A stretch of DNA of 64,000 nucleotides from DASSJT01 sp035691065 (GTDB taxonomy: Bacteria; Actinomycetota; Actinomycetes; Actinomycetales; Dermatophilaceae), in the NCBI GenBank assembly GCA_035691065.1, contig DASSJT010000063.1:20306-84305 (forward strand), written 5' to 3'. The translations under genes were made by a program, and so were the position numbers. This document shows, piece by piece, positions 1 through 7,680 of the stretch. Position 1 is the stretch's first letter. Every line of letters begins with the position of its first letter. Below the pieces are notes generated by a model that searched no databases, was not told the DNA's origin, and saw only the letters and a list, made by a program, of their open reading frames with translations.

Positions 1-1070
1 GCCTCAACGCCTTCCTAGACCTCGGGCGCCCAGCGTGGAACGTGGCGCGGTGGTGGCTCACCGAGATCTTCTCCGACCCGGTGCACCAGGCGGGCGTCGA
101 GCCGCATCTCATCCCGGTCAGTGAGGTGACGATGCACCTGCCGATCGAGGTTGCCGACTATGTCGACTTCTACGCGAGCGAACACCACGCGGCCAACGTC
201 GGGCGCATCTTCCGGCCCGACTCCGAGCCGCTCACGCCGAACTGGAAGCACCTGCCCATCGGCTACCACGGCCGCTCGAGCACGGTCGTGGTCAGCGGCA
301 CTGGCATCGTGCGCCCCTGCGGACAGCGCAAGGGCAAGGGCGATCCGGCGCCGGTGTTCGGGCCCAGCGTGCGGCTCGACATCGAGGCCGAGCTGGGGTT
401 CGTGGTCGGGAGTCCGACCCGGGTGGGCGAGCCGGTGCCGGTCGAGGCGGCCGACGAGCACCTCTTCGGCGTGGTCCTGCTCAACGACTGGAGCGCCCGC
501 GACATCCAGGCCTGGGAGTACGTGCCCCTGGGGCCGTTCCTCGGCAAGTCCTTCGCCACGTCCATCTCGCCATGGGTGGTGACGCTGGACGCCCTGGCGG
601 CGGCCCGTGTGCCGCTTCCGGCCCAAGACCCCGAGCCCCTCCCCTACCTCCGCGGGGAACCGGGCGAGAGGCGAGGGGAGGGCGGAGCCGCGGGTGCGCC
701 CGTGTACGGGCTCGACCTCGACTATGAGGTCGAGTGGAACGGCACGGTGGTGAGCCGGCCCCGCTTCCGCGACATGTACTGGTCGCCTGCGCAGATGCTG
801 GCGCACCTGACGGTCAACGGGGCGAGCGTGCGGTCGGGCGACCTGTTCGGGTCGGGGACGATCTCCGGACCCGAGAAGGACTCCCGGGGCAGCTTCCTCG
901 AGCTGTCCTGGAACGGCCAGGAGCCCGTAGTCCTCAACGACGGTTCGACGCGGACCTTCCTCGAGGACGGCGACACCGTGGTGCTGCGGGCGACCGCGCC
1001 AGGCCCGGGCGGGTCGGTGATCGGCCTCGGGGAGTGCTCGGGCACGGTCCTGCCAGCGCGGCGGGCGTGA
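1..1070 (+). CDS. fahA: Fumarylacetoacetase, 5' end cut by window edge
   Basis: Catalyses the last step of tyrosine/homogentisate degradation: cleavage of fumarylacetoacetate to fumarate and acetoacetate in the cytoplasm. The reading frame (codons starting at base 3) is open from the window edge and already reads LNAFLDLGRPAW, typical of the family N-terminal third, so the GTG at 42 is internal and perhaps 50-60 residues are missing. Visible motifs are VDFYASEHHAANVG (metal Asp and catalytic His), GYHGRSS, the metal-binding DIEAELGF pair of Glu, and LLNDWSARDIQAWEY. A short Gly/Arg-rich insert (GEPGERRGEGG) lies before YGLDLDYEVEW. The stop codon lies inside the first unit of a 26-bp tandem repeat. 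HPPD of the same pathway is 1.4 kb downstream on the other strand. Confidence 0.95.
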   Translation, partial: LNAFLDLGRPAWNVARWWLTEIFSDPVHQAGVEPHLIPVSEVTMHLPIEVADYVDFYASEHHAANVGRIFRPDSEPLTPNWKHLPIGYHGRSSTVVVSGTGIVRPCGQRKGKGDPAPVFGPSVRLDIEAELGFVVGSPTRVGEPVPVEAADEHLFGVVLLNDWSARDIQAWEYVPLGPFLGKSFATSISPWVVTLDALAAARVPLPAQDPEPLPYLRGEPGERRGEGGAAGAPVYGLDLDYEVEWNGTVVSRPRFRDMYWSPAQMLAHLTVNGASVRSGDLFGSGTISGPEKDSRGSFLELSWNGQEPVVLNDGSTRTFLEDGDTVVLRATAPGPGGSVIGLGECSGTVLPARRA

Positions 1071-1188
1071 CCGGCTGCCTGACGCGGCGGGCGTGACCGG
1101 CAGCCTGACGCGGCTGGCGTGACCGGCTGCCCGGCGCGGCGGGCGTGACCGGCTGCCCGGCGCGGCCGACCTGAGCGGCTGCCTGACG
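1059..1188. repeat. Five 26-bp tandem repeats over the end of fahA
   Basis: Five adjoining 26-bp units of the form CGGCGGGCGTGACCGGCTGC plus CTGACG or CCGGCG. Units 1 to 4 differ at one to three bases and unit 5 is more diverged. The TGA stop of the upstream gene is part of unit 1, and each of units 2 to 4 carries the same GTGA. There are no spacers, so it is a minisatellite and not a CRISPR array. Confidence 0.85.
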
Positions 1189-1198
1189 CGCCGCCTGG

Positions 1199-2182
1199 TC
1201 AGCCGTGGCGACGCGGCGGCTGGCGGCCCACGACCACCACGGTGCCGGCGACCTTGTCGTGCAGGGCCTGCCGCTGCGGGTCGAAGGCGGGGAAGATGTG
1301 GTCCAGCGCCCACAGCGGGAGCGACAACAGGCTGATCCCCTGGACGTTGCCCAGCGCGTCGATCACGGCGACAAAGCCGTAGCGCCGCAGGGCGGTGGAG
1401 AAGCTGAGGGTGCCCGGCTGGTCGCGGAGCCGCACGCTGATGTTGGCGAGCCGCTTGCCCGGTGTGGCACCCCAGCGCATGAGGAAGAAGACGTTGTAGA
1501 CGACGCCGACGGCGATCCCGAGGAACGAGAACCCGAGCATCCAACCGGTGTCCACGTTCTGCAGGGCGTCCATGTAGCCCGCCCAGTCACCCCGCTGCAG
1601 GGCGCTGGTCATGGGGTCCAGGACCGGCTGGATCGCGCGGTACAGGAACACCCCACCCAGGAGCAGCACCAGCACGTAGCGGATCACACCGTCCATGAAG
1701 AAGGCCCCGACGCGCACGCCGTAGGAGGCGAGTGGGACGCCGTCGGGAGTCGTCGGGCCACGCTGGCCTGCGTACGGGGCCTGCCAGCCGGCGCCAGGCT
1801 GCTGCCCCGGCTGCTGCCCGGGCCATGGACCCTGCGGCTGGCCCTGCCGCTGGTCAGGTGCCTGACCCTGGTACTGCTGGCCGCCCGGGTACCAGTGCCC
1901 CTGCCCTCCGGGAGGCTGCCCTCCCGGGGGCTGCCCAGCGCCCGGCCAGCCCCCCGGCTGGTGCCAGGACTGCTGGGAGGGATGCCTCGAGCTCGCCTCT
2001 CCGGCGTTGTCTCCGCCCGCGGACGGTGTCGGGCCGCTGGTCGGCGCCTGGCCGGCATACCGGCTGTCGGTGCGGGTGCGGCGAGGCGTCGTGTGCTGGG
2101 TCCAGACCACCCCGTCGAAGTAGCGAAGCTGGTCAGGCTGCTGCGGGTCGTCGTACCACCCCGGGCCCTGCGGCGTCTCCAT
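1199..2182 (-). CDS. DUF2510 and RDD domain membrane protein
   Basis: Membrane protein of 327 residues with unknown function. The N-terminus has a DUF2510 signature (GWYDDP then LRYFDGVVWT, residues about 8-28). A Gln/Pro/Gly-rich linker of roughly 100 residues (PGGQPPGGQ, PGQQPGQQPG) follows. The C-terminal half is an RDD domain: GVRVGAFFMDGVIRY, a membrane segment, a second hydrophobic segment (MLGFSFLGIAVGVVYNVFF), the RWGATPGKRL motif and a final amphipathic stretch. This architecture is common in actinobacteria and no substrate is established. It converges on fahA and no partner gene is adjacent. Confidence 0.85.
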   Translation of the reverse strand: METPQGPGWYDDPQQPDQLRYFDGVVWTQHTTPRRTRTDSRYAGQAPTSGPTPSAGGDNAGEASSRHPSQQSWHQPGGWPGAGQPPGGQPPGGQGHWYPGGQQYQGQAPDQRQGQPQGPWPGQQPGQQPGAGWQAPYAGQRGPTTPDGVPLASYGVRVGAFFMDGVIRYVLVLLLGGVFLYRAIQPVLDPMTSALQRGDWAGYMDALQNVDTGWMLGFSFLGIAVGVVYNVFFLMRWGATPGKRLANISVRLRDQPGTLSFSTALRRYGFVAVIDALGNVQGISLLSLPLWALDHIFPAFDPQRQALHDKVAGTVVVVGRQPPRRHG

Positions 2183-2235
2183 GTCGGAAGCATGTCACGC
2201 GCGGATGTGAATCCTCGCAGGTGGATGGCCGGGCC

Positions 2236-2505
2236 TCAGCGAACGCCGCGGCGGAGGGAGGCGAACCACACCGCACCGACCACCAGATGCATCGGCGCGA
2301 GGGTGAGGTGGGTGGCCGTGGAAGCGGTCACGGTCAACGGCATGACGATACTGACCACGGCGATGACCAGCCCAGCCCAGGCGACGAACCCCAGTCTCGC
2401 GAGGGCGAGCGCCTGCGCGGCATCCTCGCCAACGGGGTCGGAGTCGGCTCGACGGTCATGGCCAAGCTGACCAAGGCCGAGCGCGGCCAGCTCGGTGCGC
2501 TCCTC
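2236..2505 (-). pseudogene. Possible remnant of a small two-helix membrane protein
   Basis: Directly after the HPPD stop, the minus strand is open for 89 codons and encodes a plausible protein tail: a charged stretch, a hydrophobic helix (LGFVAWAGLVIAVVSIVMPL), then THLTLAPMHLVVGAVWFASL and a basic end RRGVR. The second part resembles the C-terminus of small actinobacterial membrane proteins of the DUF6069 type. The frame has no ATG, GTG or TTG near its beginning. A ribosome-binding-like AGGAGG (2502-2507) overlaps the HPPD stop and is followed after 11 bases by CTG at 2488-2490, so a CTG start coupled to HPPD is conceivable. An N-terminally truncated relic is the other reading. Confidence 0.35.
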
Positions 2506-3714
2506 CTAGAGGTTGCCGCGGCGCTCCTGCTCGCGCTCGATGGCCTCGAACAGCGCCTTGAAGTTGCCCTTGCCGAACCCGAGCGAGCCGTGCCGCTCGA
2601 TGATCTCGAAGAACACGGTGGGACGGTCGCCAAGCGGCTTGGTGAAGATCTGCAGGAGGTATCCGTCCTCGTCGCGGTCCACGAGGATGCCGCGCCTCTG
2701 CAGCTCCTCGATCGGCACGCGCACCTGGCCGATCCGGGCGCGCAGCTGCGGGTCCTCGTAGTAGGAGTCGGGGGTGGAGAGAAACTCCACACCCTCCGCG
2801 CGCAGGCAGTCGACGGTCTGCAGGATGTCGCCGGTGGCAAGGGCGAGGTGCTGGGCCCCAGGGCCACGGTAGAACTCGAGGTACTCGTCGATCTGGCTCT
2901 TCTTCTTGGCGATCGCCGGCTCGTTGAGCGGGAACTTCACCCGGTGGTTGCCGTTGGCGACGACCTTGGACATGAGCGCGGAGTAGTCGGTGGCAATGTC
3001 GTCACCGATGAACTCGGCCATGTTCACGAACCCCATGACCTTGTTGTAGAAGGTGACCCACTCCTCCATCTTGCCGAGCTCGACATTGCCGACGATGTGG
3101 TCGAGCGCCTGGAACAGCCGCTTAGGAGCGCCGTCGCGCTTGGTGAAGGTCGAGCTCGCGGTGCGGTAGCCCGGGAGGTAGGGGCCGGTGTAGCGCGAGC
3201 GGTCAACGAGGGTGTGGCGGGTCTCTCCGTAGGTCGCGATGGAGGCGATGCGCACGGAGCCGTGCTCGTCGCTCACGTCCTCGGGCTCGCGCACCACGCG
3301 GGCCCCGGCGCGCTTGGCCTGGTCGATGCACTTGTCGACGTCGGGAACCTCGAGCGAGATGTCGACGACGCCGTCACCGTGCTTGGCGTGGTGGGCGACC
3401 AGCGGGCTGTCGGGGTCGACCGCACCGTTGACGACGAACCGGATCGAGCCTGACTTCAGGACGAAGGACTTGTGGTCGCGGTTGCCGTTCTCCGGCCCGG
3501 TGTAGGCGACGAGCTCCATGCCCCAGGCGGACTGGTAGTAGTGCGCCGTCTGCGTCGCATTGCCGACGACGAAGACGATCGCGTCCCATCCGGTGACGGG
3601 GAACGGGTCCTTGCTCTCGTCGTACTCGACCAGCCCGACGAGCTGCTTCAGCTGCTGGATGTCGAGGTTGGCCTCGCGCTCTTGTGGGGTGAGGTCCAGG
3701 GTGCCGTGGGTCAT
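2506..3714 (-). CDS. hppD: 4-hydroxyphenylpyruvate dioxygenase
   Basis: Non-haem Fe(II) enzyme that converts 4-hydroxyphenylpyruvate to homogentisate, the second step of tyrosine catabolism. The 402-residue length is normal for bacterial HPPD. The protein shows two vicinal-oxygen-chelate domains. The iron ligands expected for the family are all present: His206 (ALDHIVGN), His289 (GAQHLALAT) and Glu370 (TVFFEIIERHG). The C-terminal helix ends EQERRGNL. The gene is divergent from an Lrp-type regulator, with a 15-bp perfect palindrome between them, which suggests control by that regulator. Fumarylacetoacetase of the same pathway is nearby on the other strand; homogentisate dioxygenase is not in this window. 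Confidence 0.96.
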   Translation of the reverse strand: MTHGTLDLTPQEREANLDIQQLKQLVGLVEYDESKDPFPVTGWDAIVFVVGNATQTAHYYQSAWGMELVAYTGPENGNRDHKSFVLKSGSIRFVVNGAVDPDSPLVAHHAKHGDGVVDISLEVPDVDKCIDQAKRAGARVVREPEDVSDEHGSVRIASIATYGETRHTLVDRSRYTGPYLPGYRTASSTFTKRDGAPKRLFQALDHIVGNVELGKMEEWVTFYNKVMGFVNMAEFIGDDIATDYSALMSKVVANGNHRVKFPLNEPAIAKKKSQIDEYLEFYRGPGAQHLALATGDILQTVDCLRAEGVEFLSTPDSYYEDPQLRARIGQVRVPIEELQRRGILVDRDEDGYLLQIFTKPLGDRPTVFFEIIERHGSLGFGKGNFKALFEAIEREQERRGNL

Positions 3715-3765
3715 GCGCTCAGGGTGGCCTCGGGTGGCACGGTGTGCAAGGGTATGCCGCTGCGC

Positions 3766-3780
3766 TGCGCAGTCTGCGCA
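3766..3780. promoter_or_regulatory. Palindrome in hppD/Lrp divergent promoter, candidate operator
   Basis: TGCGCAG-T-CTGCGCA is a perfect 7+7 inverted repeat with a one-base centre, located 52 bases upstream of the hppD start and 42 bases upstream of the Lrp-type gene. Fifteen-base imperfect or perfect palindromes are the usual binding units of Lrp/AsnC proteins, so it is the best candidate operator for the neighbouring regulator. Binding is inferred from position and symmetry only. Confidence 0.5.
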
Positions 3781-3821
3781 GAGTGTTGCCTTCGCGGCGT
3801 GTAGGACTGGACAATTTGCCC

Positions 3822-4352
3822 ATGCCTGGCTCAGCTGCTCTGGACCCGCTGGACGCGCGGATCATCACTGTCTTCACCGAGGATCCCCAGATCGGGGTGC
3901 TGGGCGCCTCGCGTGCCCTCGGGGTGGCCCGCGGGACGGTGCAGGCACGACTCGACCGGCTCCAGGCGCGGGGAGTGGTGCGATCCTTCGCTCCAAGGGT
4001 GGACCCGGCGGCCATGGGCTATCCGGTGACCGCGTTCTGCACTTTGGAGATCCGGCAGGGGCAGGGCCATGCCCCCGTCGTCGAGCACCTGTCCGCCATA
4101 CCTGAAGTGCTGGAGGCGCACACCATCACCGGATCGGGAGACCTCTACATCCGTGTCGTGGCGCGGGACAACGCCGACCTGCAGCGGGTCATCGACTCGG
4201 TGGTCGATGACCGGCACGTGACCCGGGCCAACACGGCGATCTCGCTGGCGACCCGGATCGACTTCCGCACCCAGCCACTGGTCCAGGCAGCAGCACAGGC
4301 GACGTCGACGCCGACCGAGGCACCGACACCGGCCACGCGGAGTGGCGGGTAG
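3822..4352 (+). CDS. Lrp/AsnC family transcriptional regulator
   Basis: DNA-binding regulator of 176 residues, likely of tyrosine catabolism because it is divergent from hppD. The start at 3822 (MPGSAALDPLDARI) is preferred over the upstream 3744 because it matches the usual family start; the longer version would run through the palindrome and the promoter region. The N-terminal winged helix reads LGVARGTVQARLDRLQARGVV, the RAM ligand-sensing domain follows (GYPVTAFCTLEI, EAHTITGSGDLYIRVVA), and the C-terminus ends in an Ala/Thr/Pro-rich tail. Family members sense amino acids. The effector here is unknown, with tyrosine or a breakdown product the simple guess. Confidence 0.88.
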   Translation: MPGSAALDPLDARIITVFTEDPQIGVLGASRALGVARGTVQARLDRLQARGVVRSFAPRVDPAAMGYPVTAFCTLEIRQGQGHAPVVEHLSAIPEVLEAHTITGSGDLYIRVVARDNADLQRVIDSVVDDRHVTRANTAISLATRIDFRTQPLVQAAAQATSTPTEAPTPATRSGG

Positions 4353-4359
4353 GGAGGCC

Positions 4360-4575
4360 TTATTCGTGGCTCTCGATCCGGAAGCCGATCTTGACGGTCA
4401 CCTGCCAGTGCGCGATCGCACCCTCGACGAGCTGGCCGCGGACGTTCTGCACCTCGAACCAGTCGAGGTTGCGAACCGTCCGCGCCGCCTGGGCCACGGC
4501 GTTGGAAACCGCCTGCTCGATGCTGTCGGGTGAGCTGCCGACGATCTCGGAGATGGAGTACACGTGGTTCGCCAT
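4360..4575 (-). CDS. Dodecin family flavin-binding protein
   Basis: Small protein of 71 residues (MANHVYSISEIVGSS...) matching dodecins, which form hollow dodecamers that bind and buffer flavins or coenzyme A. The conserved core is visible: the SxxS segment after EIVG, AVAQAARTVRNLDWFEV with the flavin-stacking Trp, and the closing strands HWQVTVKIGFRIE. The start at 4575 follows GGAGCGAGG on the minus strand. A much longer open frame runs upstream in the same phase but has no support as protein. The gene converges with the Lrp-type gene at a 7-base gap. Confidence 0.9.
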   Translation of the reverse strand: MANHVYSISEIVGSSPDSIEQAVSNAVAQAARTVRNLDWFEVQNVRGQLVEGAIAHWQVTVKIGFRIESHE

Positions 4576-4685
4576 GTCTGACCTCGCTCCGTCGCGCCGG
4601 CCCCGGGCAGGCCGGACAGCCGACAACCTAGACCCGTCCACGCCCTGCCGCCATGAGTCCGATGGAGGCGATGGCGCCGATGGCT

Positions 4686-6434
4686 TCAGCGGCGGCCCAC
4701 GAACCACTCCCGGATCTTGGCGATGCGCGCGGTGACCTGCTCGGACGTGGCCTCCTCCAGTGGGGGGCCGCCACAGGTGCGGCGCAGGTCTATGTGCACG
4801 TTCGCGTGGGCCGCGCCGGTCTTGCGCGCGTACGCCGACACCAGCTTGTTGAGCTCCTTGCGCTGCCCGGCCAGCGCGCGGTGCGCCGCCACGGGCTCGG
4901 CGGCGCGGCGCGGCCGCGACGCGTGCCTCGCCTGCCGCTCGTGGAGCAGGGCGGTCACCTGGTCGGGTTCGAGCAGCCCGGGCAGCCCGAGGTAGTCCTG
5001 CTCCTCCTCCGATCCGACCTCGGCGTGCAGCCCGAACTGTTTGGCGTCGAAGAGCACGTGGTCGAAGTGGGCGTCCGACTCCAGCGCCTCGAACTGCGCG
5101 TCGTCGGGACCGACGTTGTTCTGGGCGCGGTTGGCCTCGGCGATCAGCGCCTCCTCCTCGGCCCACATGCTCGCTGCGGAGTCGACGCCGCGGATCCGGT
5201 CGAGGGCGTGGTCGCGCTCGTCCTCCAGCCGCGCCGCGTGCTCGAGGATGACCGGGACCGAGGGGAGGAATACCGAGGCAGTCTCGCCTCGGCGACGGGC
5301 CCGGACGAAGCGCCCGACCGCCTGCGCGAAGAACAGCGGTGTCGAGGTGGACGTCGCGTAGACCCCGACACAGAGACGGGGGACGTCGACGCCCTCCGAC
5401 ACCATGCGCACGGCGACCATCCAGCGCTGGCTCCCCACGGCATACTCCTCGATCCGCGCGGACGCGCCCGCGTCGTCGGAGAGGACCACGGTCGGCCTTT
5501 CTCCGGTGAGGCTCTCGAGGATGCGCGCGTAGGACCTGGCCGACGTCTGGTGGGAGGCGATGACCAGGCCACCCGCATCCGGAACGCCGCGGCGTACCTC
5601 GGTGAGCCGCTTGTCGGCCGCCGCGAGGACCGAGGGGATCCACTCGCCCCTGGGGTCGAGGGCGGTGCGCCACGCCTGCGCCATGGCGTCCTTGGTGAGG
5701 GGCTCGCCGAGCCGGGCTGCGACCTCGTCGCCGGCCTTGGTGCGCCACCGCATGGCGCCGCCGTAGGCGAGGAACAGGACGGGGCGGACCACGCCGTCGC
5801 GCAGGGCTTCCGCGTAGCCGTAGGTGTAGTCGGAGGCGGAGCGCCGGATGCCGTCGTCGTCCAGCTCGTAGCGGACGAACGGGATCGGCGAGGTGTCCGA
5901 GCGGAACGGTGTGCCGGTGAGCGCGAGACGACGGGTCGCGGGCTCGAAGGCCTCGCGCATGGCGTCGCCCCAGGAGCGGTTGTCGCCGCCGTGGTGGATC
6001 TCGTCGAGGATCACGAGGGTGGGCACGCGCTCGGTGCGGGTGCGGTGCAGGTCCGGCCGGCTGGCCACCTGGGCGTAGGTCAGGGCCACGCCGTGGTAGT
6101 CGCGGGAGTGGCGTGCCGAGGAGTTGGAGAAGCTGGGGTCCAGGTGGATCCCGACGCGCGCGGCGGCGTCGGCCCACTGGGTCTTGAGGTGTTCGGTGGG
6201 GGCGACCACGGTGATGGCCCGGACCTCGCCCCGGCCGAGCAGCTCGGCGGCGAGCCGGAGCGCGTAGGTCGTCTTGCCGGCTCCGGGCGTGGCGGCGGCG
6301 AGGAAGTCGCGGGCGTCGGAGGCCAGGTACTGGGACATCGCCGCAGCCTGCCAAGCCCGCAGCTTCGATGCCGTTCCCCACGCCGCGCGCTTCGGGAATG
6401 CTGGTGACAGGTGGGCGGCTGCGGCGGTACTCAT
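4686..6434 (-). CDS. DEAD/DEAH-box SF2 helicase
   Basis: ATP-dependent nucleic acid helicase of 582 residues. In order: motif I ATPGAGKTTYA (about residue 50), motif Ia VVAPTEHLKTQW, Walker B VILDEIHHGGDN, motif III ALTGTPFRS, then a second RecA-like domain with VIASHQTSARSYA, MVSEGVDVPRL and motif VI FFAQAVGRFVRARRRGE. The C-terminal region (about 160 residues, Arg/Glu-rich) has no domain I recognise. This class resembles the UvrB/RecQ/type III restriction-like SF2 helicases widespread as a single gene in actinobacteria. No methyltransferase or nuclease lies beside it, so a restriction role is not indicated. Substrate is unknown. Confidence 0.9.
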   Translation of the reverse strand: MSTAAAAHLSPAFPKRAAWGTASKLRAWQAAAMSQYLASDARDFLAAATPGAGKTTYALRLAAELLGRGEVRAITVVAPTEHLKTQWADAAARVGIHLDPSFSNSSARHSRDYHGVALTYAQVASRPDLHRTRTERVPTLVILDEIHHGGDNRSWGDAMREAFEPATRRLALTGTPFRSDTSPIPFVRYELDDDGIRRSASDYTYGYAEALRDGVVRPVLFLAYGGAMRWRTKAGDEVAARLGEPLTKDAMAQAWRTALDPRGEWIPSVLAAADKRLTEVRRGVPDAGGLVIASHQTSARSYARILESLTGERPTVVLSDDAGASARIEEYAVGSQRWMVAVRMVSEGVDVPRLCVGVYATSTSTPLFFAQAVGRFVRARRRGETASVFLPSVPVILEHAARLEDERDHALDRIRGVDSAASMWAEEEALIAEANRAQNNVGPDDAQFEALESDAHFDHVLFDAKQFGLHAEVGSEEEQDYLGLPGLLEPDQVTALLHERQARHASRPRRAAEPVAAHRALAGQRKELNKLVSAYARKTGAAHANVHIDLRRTCGGPPLEEATSEQVTARIAKIREWFVGRR

Positions 6435-6608
6435 AGGGCCGCAACCCTAGCCAATTCCGTTGTGCGACATGCCGAGGCCCTGTTGCCGGCCCGGGGTCAT
6501 GGGTTGTGTTATGGCGGCGGTCGGCCCGCGCTCGAGGGCCGCCCATCGTGGCTGGGCGGGAGTGCCCGGGCGGGCGTGATTGGGCGGGCGTGGCTGGGCG
6601 GGGCTCGC

Positions 6609-6911
6609 CTACTCCTTGCCGTCCTCCGGCGGGCGCAGGCCCTCGTAGATCTCCTTGCACACAGGACACACCGGGAACCGTTTGGGGTCGCGCCCGGGCA
6701 CCCAGACCTTGCCGCAGAGCGCGGTGACCGGCTCACCGGACAGAGCGCTCTCGAGGATCCTCTCCTTGCGCACGTAGTGGGCGAACCGCTCGTGGTCGCC
6801 GGGCTCCTGGAGCTGGCGCTCGGCGACTTCCTCACGCTCCAGCACCGCGGTGGTCTGCGGCTGGAGGGCCGGGGCGACGGGCTCGTCCTGCGGGCGCTGC
6901 GGGTCACTCAT
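6609..6911 (-). CDS. DUF3039 domain protein
   Basis: Protein of 100 residues with the actinobacterial DUF3039 pattern: HERFAHYVRKERI in the middle, then TALCGKVWVPGRDPKRFPVC and PVCKEIYEGL. The Cys at ALCGK plus the CPVC pair could bind zinc, but this is a guess from spacing. Function is unknown. It lies between the helicase gene and the YqgE gene on the same strand with separate intergenic gaps, so co-transcription is possible but not shown. The 6435-6608 gap upstream of the helicase holds degenerate TGGGCGGGCGTG-type repeats and no gene. Confidence 0.85.
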   Translation of the reverse strand: MSDPQRPQDEPVAPALQPQTTAVLEREEVAERQLQEPGDHERFAHYVRKERILESALSGEPVTALCGKVWVPGRDPKRFPVCPVCKEIYEGLRPPEDGKE

Positions 6912-6990
6912 GCCTCGAGTCTAAGCCGCCGGACCGAGCCTCCCGCGGACGGAGGCCGTCCCCGGAGGACGGGTGGCAGCGCAGCGGAAG

Positions 6991-7578
6991 TCAGTTCATC
7001 GAGGGGTCTTCGGGGAAGGTCGCCACGAACGCGAGCTGGTCGCGCTGCCGCCGCAACACCCGCACCCACATGCCGGCCGGGTCGTCGCTGAAGGCGTCCC
7101 TGTTCTCGGCATCCACGACGTACCAGCTCCCCGTGCGGATCTCGACCTCGAGCTGCCCGGGCGACCAGCCGGCATACCCCGCGAAGATCCGCAGGCCGGC
7201 GATCTCGGGGATGACGAGTACGGGAGGCGTGTCGAGGTCGATAAGGGCGATGCCCCCGAAGAGCCGCTTCACTCCGAGGGGCTCCACGCCGTCGCCCGGG
7301 ACGGTGACCAGCCCCAGCGCCGAGTCGAGCCCGACCGGTCCGCCCTGGAACAGCCGCTGTGGGCGGGTCGCGTGCTCCTGCCAGCCGGGCAGGACCGCCT
7401 CGATGTCCGCGTCCATGGGCCGGTTCAGGATCACGCCCTGGGCTCCGTCCTCGTCATGGTGCAGGAGCAGCACGACGCTGCGGTGGAAGATCCCGTCGCC
7501 GATCTGCGGGGTCGCCACCAGAAGCTGTCCGGTCAGGCTGTCGCCGTCCACAGATCCATTGTGCCCATGACAGGCCAA
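6991..7578 (-). CDS. YqgE/AlgH family protein
   Basis: Protein of 195 residues of the UPF0301 family, whose molecular function is unsettled. Family hallmarks are present: SLTGQLLVATPQIGDGIFHRSVV at the start, HDEDGAQGVILNRP, a GGPV motif (LFQGGPVGLD), IRIFAGYAGWSPGQLE in slightly varied form, and W. The long form starts with TTG at 7578; a GTG at 7551 (VDGDSLTG) is an equally good start and would remove nine residues not conserved in the family. Neighbours give no pathway hint. Confidence 0.9.
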   Translation of the reverse strand: MACHGHNGSVDGDSLTGQLLVATPQIGDGIFHRSVVLLLHHDEDGAQGVILNRPMDADIEAVLPGWQEHATRPQRLFQGGPVGLDSALGLVTVPGDGVEPLGVKRLFGGIALIDLDTPPVLVIPEIAGLRIFAGYAGWSPGQLEVEIRTGSWYVVDAENRDAFSDDPAGMWVRVLRRQRDQLAFVATFPEDPSMN

Positions 7579-7680
7579 CCGCTCCGGTCGACGTCGAGAC
7601 TCGCCCCGCGTCGCTGTGGTGTCGCGCTGTGGTGTCGTGCGGTGTTGTCGCGGCGTTGGGTCGGCGTGTCGGCTGCGGGA

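Noticed and set aside
1059..1188. Possible CRISPR array
   Set aside because: Repeats touch each other with no unique spacers and there are no cas genes; the same applies to the repeats at 24185 and 27968.
4686..6434. Restriction or defence helicase
   Set aside because: SF2 motifs are present but no methyltransferase, nuclease or other defence gene is adjacent; neighbours are housekeeping genes.
4360..6669. 769-codon ORF that covers dodecin
   Set aside because: Only its last 71 residues (dodecin) look like protein; the rest is Arg/Pro-rich antiphase sequence of the helicase gene.
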